Made by a program: the position numbers and the translations under genes
From: Gammaproteobacteria bacterium
GTDB taxonomy: Bacteria > Pseudomonadota > Gammaproteobacteria > Steroidobacterales > JABDKV01
Assembly (NCBI GenBank): GCA_029862285.1
Contig: JAOTXR010000122.1
Coordinates: forward strand, 1-6,644
DNA: 6,644 nt
Direction: 5' to 3'
Notes under the pieces: model-generated
Database searches by the model: none
What the model saw: only the letters and a program-made list of their open reading frames with translations
Told to the model about the DNA's origin: nothing
In this document: positions 1 to 6,644 of the stretch, piece by piece
Position numbering within the stretch: the stretch's first letter is position 1
How the letters are laid out: every line of letters begins with the position of its first letter

Positions 1-438
1 CGGTGGCAGGGCCTGCTTGCGTTCTGTTGCAAACAAACCTTCGGTGGCAAGTTTTTTCTTGAGCTGCTCAAAGGCCCGGCGCAGGGCCCCTTCGCCGGCT
101 TCTTCCATGTGCTCGACGATAAGCTGGTAATCGCCACGCGGTTCGTAAACTGACAAACGCGCGCGCACCAGCACTTGCGTTCCGTCGGTGGGGCGAAAAT
201 CCAGCGTGCGGTTGCGCGTGGCAAACATAGCGCAACGTATCTGGGCACGATCGTCTTTCAGGGTGAAGTAAATATGGCCCGAGCGTGGTCGGCTCAGGTT
301 CGATAATTCGCCTTCGACCCACAGTAGCCCGAAACCGGACTCGACACGTTGGCGTACCTCCTGGTTGAGACGCGCGACCGTATAGATGTCACGTTCCGGA
401 ACCAGGTTCAGTTGCGGGCTGTCAGATGACGGGTCCAT
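1..438 (-). CDS. xseA: Exodeoxyribonuclease VII large subunit, N-terminal part (cut by window edge)
   Basis: This is the first 146 codons of the large subunit of exonuclease VII, the cytoplasmic XseA-XseB enzyme that degrades single-stranded DNA to short oligonucleotides in repair. The visible part covers the N-terminal OB-fold DNA-binding domain: YTVARLNQEVR near residue 19, WVEGELSN near 40, SGHIYFTLKD near 53, QIRCAMF near 66, VYEPRGDYQLIVE near 97, and EGLFATERKQALPP at the edge. It follows E. coli XseA nearly segment by segment; the catalytic core lies outside the window. The reading frame is open to base 1. The start is the ATG at 438-436. It has no recognisable Shine-Dalgarno; an in-frame TTG at 456-454 is an alternative but is also poorly preceded. 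The gene is divergent from guaB, the same arrangement as in E. coli. Confidence 0.95.
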   Translation of the reverse strand, partial: MDPSSDSPQLNLVPERDIYTVARLNQEVRQRVESGFGLLWVEGELSNLSRPRSGHIYFTLKDDRAQIRCAMFATRNRTLDFRPTDGTQVLVRARLSVYEPRGDYQLIVEHMEEAGEGALRRAFEQLKKKLATEGLFATERKQALPP

Positions 439-444
439 GCACGC

Positions 445-450
445 ATGATA
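445..450 (-). promoter_or_regulatory. Possible -10 element of xseA (leaderless transcript)
   Basis: Read on the minus strand, 450 to 445 is TATCAT, five of six matches to the sigma70 -10 consensus. With usual spacing the transcription start would fall at about 438, the A of the xseA ATG, which would give a leaderless mRNA. This fits the absence of a Shine-Dalgarno, but no convincing -35 is seen at 16-18 bp upstream, so the call is weak. Confidence 0.3.
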
Positions 451-469
451 AGGCAAAGCCGCCACGGAC

Positions 470-493
470 GTCTTTAGACAGTCTCGCGAGGCT
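470..493. promoter_or_regulatory. Cluster of small inverted repeats in the xseA-guaB control region, operator candidate
   Basis: Bases 470-479 are a perfect inverted repeat GTCT-TT-AGAC. Bases 476-484 give AGAC-A-GTCT. Bases 480-493 form a 14-bp near-palindrome AGtCTCGCGAGgCT around the perfect 8-bp core CTCGCGAG (483-490). The cluster ends exactly at the putative guaB -35. This position suits a dimeric regulator of guaB, xseA or both. It does not match the PurR box consensus, and no known regulator is recognised. Confidence 0.3.
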
Positions 494-521
494 TTACCGC
501 AAAATTGCAAGCCAGTACAAT
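493..521 (+). promoter_or_regulatory. Putative sigma70 promoter of guaBA-tadA
   Basis: A -35 hexamer TTTACC (493-498, four of six consensus matches) is followed after 17 bp by a -10 hexamer TACAAT (516-521, five of six). Transcription would start near 528 and leave a leader of about 35 nt before the guaB ATG. The purine-rich stretch AGGAAGGAAGGGA at 548-560 provides a strong ribosome binding site. No later promoter-sized gap exists before tadA, so this is probably the main promoter of the whole cluster. Confidence 0.55.
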
Positions 522-562
522 GGCCGGTTAACGTTGGTATAGCAGGCAGGAAGGAAGGGAAC

Positions 563-2030
563 ATGCGCATCATCCAGGAAGCTCTCACATTCGATGATGT
601 TCTGCTCCAGCCTGCGTATTCGGAAATCCTTCCGCGGGATGTTGACCTCGGCACACAATTGACGCGTCAAATCTCGTTGCGTCTGCCACTGGTTTCAGCG
701 GCGATGGATACGGTTACCGAAGCGCGTCTTGCCATCACCCTGGCACAGGAAGGCGGGTTGGGGTTTATCCACAAGAACATGACATCCGTCGCGCAAGCCA
801 GTGAAGTACGCCGGGTAAAGAAATTCGAGAGCGGGATCATCACCGATCCCATTACTGTCACACCGGATCTCACGATACAGCAGGTTATCGACCTCACCCG
901 TGAGAAAAATATCTCCGGCGTACCGGTAGTCGAGGGTAAAGAGGTGGTCGGGATCGTTACCCACCGCGATATCCGTTTCGAAACCCAGCTCGATGCACCC
1001 GTATCTACTGTGATGACGCCGCAGGACAAACTGGTCACGGTGCCGGAGAACGCGCCAAAGAGCGAAGTTTTACAGCTGCTGCACAAACACCGCATCGAAA
1101 AAGTGCTGGTTGTTGCTGACGGGTTTCAGTTAAAGGGCATGATTACGGTCAAGGATTTCCAGAAAGCCTCGGACTTCCCCAACGCCAGCAAGGATGAGCG
1201 TGGCGCGTTGCGTGTCGGTGCGGCGGTTGGCACGGCGGCCGATACCCTCGAGCGGGTAGCCGCGCTGGTGAAAGCCGGTGTCGACGTCATCGTCGTGGAC
1301 ACCTCGCACGGACATACCTCCAGCGTTTTACAAACGGTGCGTGGCGTGCGCGAGGCGTGGCCCGAGTTGCCGATAATCGGTGGCAACATCGTTACCGCAG
1401 ACGCGGCAAAGGCACTGGTCGAGGCGGGCGCCGATGCCGTCAAAGTCGGGATTGGACCGGGCTCGATCTGTACGACCCGCGTGGTGGCCGGTGTCGGCAT
1501 GCCGCAGATCACCGCTATCGTTAACGTGGCCGCGGCGCTGGAAGGCACCGGCGTGCCAATGATCGCCGATGGTGGGATCCGTTATTCCGGCGACATCGCC
1601 AAAGCAATTGCTGCTGGCGCTAACGCCATCATGATTGGCGGCCTGTTTGCCGGCACCGAGGAGTCGCCGGGTGAAGTAGAGCTTTACCAGGGTCGCTCGT
1701 ACAAAACCTATCGAGGCATGGGTTCGCTGGGGGCGATGGCTCAGAGTCACGGCTCGGCCGAACGTTATTTTCAGGACCCCACCGACGAAATCGAAAAACT
1801 GGTACCCGAAGGCGTTGAAGGCCGGGTGCCGTACAAAGGCAGCCTGGTCAACATCGTTCATCAACTCGCTGGCGGCCTGCGCTCTTCGATGGGCTACACT
1901 GGTAGTCCAGACATAGAAACCATGCGTACCCGTCCCGTGTTCGTGCGACTGACAGGTGCGGGCGTCGTCGAGGGACACGTGCACGATGTCACCATTACCA
2001 AAGAGCCGCCAAACTATCGTTTCGGACGCC

Positions 2031-2038
<8 letters not shown>
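563..2038 (+). CDS. guaB: IMP dehydrogenase
   Basis: This cytoplasmic enzyme oxidises IMP to XMP with NAD+, the first committed step from IMP to GMP. The 491-residue product has usual bacterial length. It begins with the family signature [16 protein letters not shown] (6-21). A Bateman module of two CBS domains (about 92-201) is inserted in the TIM barrel. The active-site loop is [11 protein letters not shown] with catalytic Cys303, preceded by [10 protein letters not shown] (273-282) and followed by [11 protein letters not shown] (334-344). The [13 protein letters not shown] (359-371) and [13 protein letters not shown] (380-392) segments bind IMP. The flap carries Arg401-Tyr402, the expected catalytic pair. 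All key residues are present, so the enzyme should be active. The ATG is preceded by a strong purine-rich Shine-Dalgarno. The stop codon overlaps the guaA start. Confidence 0.98.
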
Positions 2039-4108
<2,070 letters not shown>

Positions 4109-4112
<4 letters not shown>

Positions 4113-5515
4113 AGATTGGCGTCATCATCGCCGTCGGTCTCGGCAATGACCAGCGTGTCGTCACGGTTGCGTTGGGAAAAATACCAATCCAGCAGGTCGC
4201 GATAATTGCGGACATTGTCGACGTAGATCACCGGTTCCCGACCCCGCGCATAACCGCGTTTGACGGTGCTGTAGTACTGGCGTTGTGCCAGCAGAGGCAG
4301 GTATTCACGCACATCGAGCCAGCGGTCCGGGTTCCGGCCGTGGCGCTGGGTTAGTACGCGGGCATCCTCCAGATGTCCAAAGCCTACGTTGTAGGCTGCA
4401 AGTGTCATCCAGGTCCGGTCCGGTTCGGGAATACGCGTCGGAATTTTTTTCTTCACGCGAACCAGGTAGCGTGCGCCGCCGTGGATACTTTCCTCCAGAT
4501 TAAGGCGGTCTGCGATTCCGAGCTGCGCGGCCGTGGCCTTGGTCAGCATCATGATGCCACGCACGCCAGTCGGCGATACGGCAGTGTGATCCCAATGCGA
4601 TTCCTGGTAACCGACCGCAGCCAATAGCTGCCAGTCCAGGCCGTAATTTTCCGCAGCCGACTCGAACATGTCGCGGAATTGCGGCAGCCGGACTTCGATA
4701 TGGCGCAAGAAACGCCGGGTGCCGACATAGTCCAGATCACGACGGTCGTCATAGTATTTGTCGTCCAGGCTGGCGACGAGTTGTCGTCCGGCCTCGGTAT
4801 CGAAAAACGCCACGGCGCGCCGGTACAGACTGTCGTCTTCTCTGCGCCTAAGTGCCCACGCGAGCTGGTCTCCGGCGCCAAGCGTCAGGTTGCTGCGCAA
4901 CTCAGGGTGATAGCGACGGCTGATTTCGAATTCGTTTGAATCTGTTACCGTCAGGTCGTAGCGTTTGTCCGCCACCCAGTACATCAACTGGTCGCCGTCG
5001 CTGGCGGGGATTTCAGTCCAGGAGAGCTTTGGATATTGCTCCTGATACTGGCGCAGCGTTTCGGCGTGGCTGCTGCCGGCGACCACAGCGATACTTTTTC
5101 CCAGCAGGTCGCCGATGTCACGCGGCCGACGCGCCCCCATGCGATGGATCACCTGTTGCGAAATCTGCTGATATGGTTGCGTGAAACGCAAACGCTCGCT
5201 GCGCGATTCTGTAACGGTAAGCCCCGCTGCTGCGATGTCGGCGCGGTAGCTGAGCAGATCGGGAATAATCTCGTCAAAAGTGCTCGCGCTGTACATTTCC
5301 AGCTTCACACCCAGACTGTCGGCAAAAGCGCGCGCAAGTTCGTATTCCGGGCCGGTCGGGCCCTGCGCGCCAAGGAAATAGGTGGTCGGGCTGTTGCGGG
5401 TTACTACGCGCAGCGTCCCGCGCTCGATAATGGTATCGAGCAGGGACGGCGGCACTGAGCACGTGCTCAGAAACACGCATGCGTCCAGCAATAATATGGC
5501 GATCGCCAGGCGCAA
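4109..5515 (-). CDS. mltF: Membrane-bound lytic murein transglycosylase F
   Basis: MltF cleaves the MurNAc-GlcNAc bond of peptidoglycan, forming 1,6-anhydroMurNAc, at the periplasmic face of the outer membrane. The 468-residue product has a short hydrophobic signal (residues 3-18) followed by Cys19. The candidate lipobox LSTC is unusual in having Thr at -1. Next comes a family 3 solute-binding-protein-like domain (about 33-265, GTLRVVTRNSPTTYF and GPEYELARAFADSLGV), then an SLT lysozyme-like domain (about 285-445). The SLT domain carries catalytic Glu305 in VGYQESHWD, SPTGVRGIMMLT (314-325), AAYNVGFGH (373-381) and YVDNVRNYRDLLDWY near 431. This domain order identifies MltF rather than MltC, MltE or Slt. 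The TTG start at 5515-5513 is firm: a strong Shine-Dalgarno lies 6 nt before it and an in-frame TAA at 5530-5528 blocks any substantial extension. In E. coli, tadA and mltF are also neighbours. Confidence 0.94.
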
Positions 5516-5521
5516 TCCCAG

Positions 5522-5529
5522 CTCCTCTT
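5522..5529 (-). promoter_or_regulatory. Shine-Dalgarno that fixes the TTG start of mltF
   Basis: On the minus strand the sequence AAGAGGAG ends 6 nt before the TTG at 5515. It is the only strong ribosome binding site in the region, and it decides for TTG over any internal start. Confidence 0.75.
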
Positions 5530-5530
5530 A

Positions 5531-5559
5531 TGGCCAGCCCCGAAACGTTCATTTATGAT
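5531..5559 (+). promoter_or_regulatory. Putative sigma70 promoter of tRNA-Ser with GC-rich discriminator
   Basis: TGGCCA (5531-5536, four of six -35 matches), a 17-bp spacer, then TATGAT (5554-5559, five of six -10 matches). Transcription would begin near 5566, about 31 nt before the mature tRNA. The stretch between -10 and start (ACCGGAC) is GC-rich, a feature known from stringently controlled stable-RNA promoters. The call rests on hexamer match and position only. Confidence 0.5.
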
Positions 5560-5560
5560 A
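5555..5560 (-). promoter_or_regulatory. Possible -10 of mltF, overlapping the tRNA -10 on the other strand
   Basis: Read on the minus strand, 5560 to 5555 is TATCAT, five of six matches to the -10 consensus. It overlaps the plus-strand TATGAT with a one-base offset. The start would be near 5548, giving a leader of about 33 nt before mltF. No good -35 is seen, which is common for shared, symmetric -10 elements but also leaves the call weak. Confidence 0.35.
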
Positions 5561-5573
5561 CCGGACGCTCCGG
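5561..5573 (+). other. Leader hairpin between promoter and tRNA-Ser
   Basis: CCGGA-CGC-TCCGG is a perfect 5-bp stem with a 3-nt loop around the predicted transcription start of the tRNA. It would lie partly in the 5' leader that RNase P removes. A role is not known. Confidence 0.3.
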
Positions 5574-5596
5574 TGAGGCACCCGGGGCGGGGCGAA

Positions 5597-5716
<120 letters not shown>

Positions 5717-5835
5717 CGGGATGCGAAGCCATAAGGGTTTGAGCCGAGGCCGGTTTTTGCCGGCCGGGACAACGTTGGAGCGGCGCACAAAGTGCGGCGC
5801 GACGACGGTCCGAAGGCCGAACCGCCGGAGGCGGT
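5717..5835. repeat. Block of successive hairpins downstream of tRNA-Ser; the rest of the gap up to 5919 shows nothing clear
   Basis: This non-coding stretch contains GGCCGG-TTTTTG-CCGGCC (5748-5765), CGCAC-AAA-GTGCG (5784-5796), a bulged stem around CGGTCC-GAA-GGCCG (5806-5819) and ACCGCC-GGA-GGCGGT (5821-5835, six perfect pairs). The row of short GC-rich stems with tiny loops resembles intergenic palindromic repeats of the REP type or a structured RNA. Only one copy is present here, so repeat status is an inference. The run of T lies in a loop, not after a stem, so no intrinsic terminator is assigned. No promoter for the next gene was found between 5836 and 5905. Confidence 0.4.
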
Positions 5836-5908
5836 GAATAATCGCCACAGAAGGACACAAGGTCTTACACGCTAAAGTGAAAAAATTGCTCGAACTTAGA
5901 ACGCTTGT

Positions 5909-5912
5909 GGAG
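5909..5912 (+). promoter_or_regulatory. Shine-Dalgarno that selects the TTG start of the PP2C gene
   Basis: GGAG lies 7 nt before the TTG at 5920. The farther in-frame TTG at 5905 has no such site and would add only five residues that do not fit the family, so 5920 is preferred. Confidence 0.6.
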
Positions 5913-5919
5913 ACAATTC

Positions 5920-6633
5920 TTGAGTGAGCCAGCCTTCAGCTGGGTTTCGGCCACAACGACGCATACCGGCAAAGTCCGCGCAGTAAATGAGGACGCTTGC
6001 CTGTCTTTGCCGCGTCGCGGTCTGTGGGTGGTCGCCGACGGTATGGGCGGCCATGAGGCCGGCGATGTAGCCAGCAGTATGATCGTCGACTCCTTAAGTG
6101 ACGTGCACGCGCACGACAACCCCGCGGACTTCCTGGACGAAGTCGAAGACCGTTTGTTCGATGTCAACACGAATCTCTACGAGACCGCGGCGAATGCGCC
6201 GGTGGCGCGGACCATTGGCAGCACTGTCGTTGCCCTGTTGGTGATGGGACATCACACCGTTGTCGTTTGGGCCGGTGACAGCCGCGCGTATCGCTTGCGC
6301 GACGGTGAGCTGAAAAAACTGACAATCGACCACAGCCAGGTGGAGATGATGATACAGACCGGTGCATTGCAGCCGGCGGAGGCCGAAAAGCACCCATTAG
6401 CCAACGTAATTACCCGCGCGGTTGGCGGCACGGAAGAACTGTATCTGGATGTGGAACTGCGTGAAATCCTGGACGGCGACCGCTACCTGCTGTGTAGCGA
6501 TGGCCTCTATAAAGATCTCGATGAAGCCGCCATTACCCGTTGTCTGGGCAGTGGCGACAGCGAAGCAGCCTGCCAGGCGCTGCTGGACGAAGTTCTGGCC
6601 GGTGAAGCGAACGATAATATTACAGCGGCGTAA
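5920..6633 (+). CDS. PP2C-family serine/threonine protein phosphatase, probably shortened at its C-terminus
   Basis: A metal-dependent (Mn2+/Mg2+) phosphatase that removes phosphate from Ser/Thr of target proteins in the cytoplasm; the target cannot be read from the sequence. From the TTG at 5920 it has 237 residues with the bacterial PP2C motifs in order: RAVNEDA (20-26), VVADGMGGHEAGD (37-49), TIGSTVVAL (98-106), VWAGDSRAYRLRDG (116-129), LTIDHSQV (134-141), LANVITRAVGG (160-170), LLCSDGLYKDL (190-200) and NDNIT (231-235). The metal-binding Asp residues at 25, 40, 194 and 232 are all present. It resembles stand-alone phosphatases such as PppA/Stp1 and has no membrane segment. The frame ends at TAA only two codons after NDNIT, where relatives carry a last beta strand. 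Downstream genes lie outside the window, so a link to a kinase or type VI secretion cannot be tested here. Confidence 0.9.
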   Translation: MSEPAFSWVSATTTHTGKVRAVNEDACLSLPRRGLWVVADGMGGHEAGDVASSMIVDSLSDVHAHDNPADFLDEVEDRLFDVNTNLYETAANAPVARTIGSTVVALLVMGHHTVVVWAGDSRAYRLRDGELKKLTIDHSQVEMMIQTGALQPAEAEKHPLANVITRAVGGTEELYLDVELREILDGDRYLLCSDGLYKDLDEAAITRCLGSGDSEAACQALLDEVLAGEANDNITAA

Positions 6634-6644
6634 GTGGATTTCGG

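Noticed and set aside
499..511. GCAAAATTGC inside the guaB promoter as a PurR box
   Set aside because: The half-sites are separated by 2 bases instead of the 4 in the PurR consensus, and the flanking positions do not match.
1956..2030. Extended guaA start at the ATG at 1956
   Set aside because: It would add 25 residues encoded within guaB without homology, whereas the GTG at 2031 gives the family's usual N-terminus and length.
5748..5765. GGCCGG-TTTTTG-CCGGCC as an intrinsic terminator of tRNA-Ser
   Set aside because: The T-run is in the loop; the stem is followed by GGGAC, not by a U-tract.
5920..6644. PP2C gene as evidence for a type VI secretion or kinase-phosphatase cluster
   Set aside because: PppA-like phosphatases occur in such clusters, but no kinase, FHA or secretion gene is visible in the window and upstream neighbours are housekeeping genes.

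Overview
The window looks like chromosomal DNA of a gammaproteobacterium, moderately GC-rich and densely coded. Every gene that can be read to homology level is a core proteobacterial gene of gammaproteobacterial type: XseA, GuaB, GuaA, TadA, MltF, a tRNA-Ser with encoded CCA, and a PP2C phosphatase. The exact species cannot be read from the sequence. No mobile element, CRISPR array, toxin-antitoxin pair or defence system is visible.

Layout. Bases 1-438 (minus strand) hold the start of xseA, cut by the window edge. A 124-bp divergent control region (439-562) follows, with a good sigma70 promoter for guaB and a cluster of small inverted repeats. Bases 563-4090 are a tightly packed plus-strand cluster guaB-guaA-tadA, in which each gene overlaps the previous stop codon by 8-10 bases; this suggests one transcript with coupled translation. 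An 18-bp gap with a small hairpin separates tadA from the convergent mltF (4109-5515, minus). mltF starts with TTG behind a strong Shine-Dalgarno and is divergent from a tRNA-Ser(CGA) gene at 5597-5686. The tRNA and mltF may share overlapping, opposite -10 elements. Downstream of the tRNA is a 233-bp gene-free stretch with several perfect or near-perfect hairpins, the first of which takes in the whole 3' acceptor strand of the tRNA. The last gene (5920-6633, plus) is a PP2C-type protein phosphatase that stops abruptly just after its final metal-binding motif.

How the genes work together. GuaB and GuaA are the two consecutive steps from IMP to GMP. TadA edits the tRNA wobble base A to I and shares their transcript by position only. 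XseA (single-strand DNA exonuclease), MltF (periplasmic murein lytic transglycosylase) and the phosphatase are functionally independent neighbours. In E. coli K-12, xseA-guaBA and tadA-mltF are two separate neighbourhoods; here they are joined.

No convincing undescribed system is present. The points most worth a second look are the alternative fold at the tRNA-Ser 3' end, the structured block behind it, the early in-frame stop in the PP2C gene, the possible shared -10 between mltF and the tRNA, and a possible leaderless xseA transcript.
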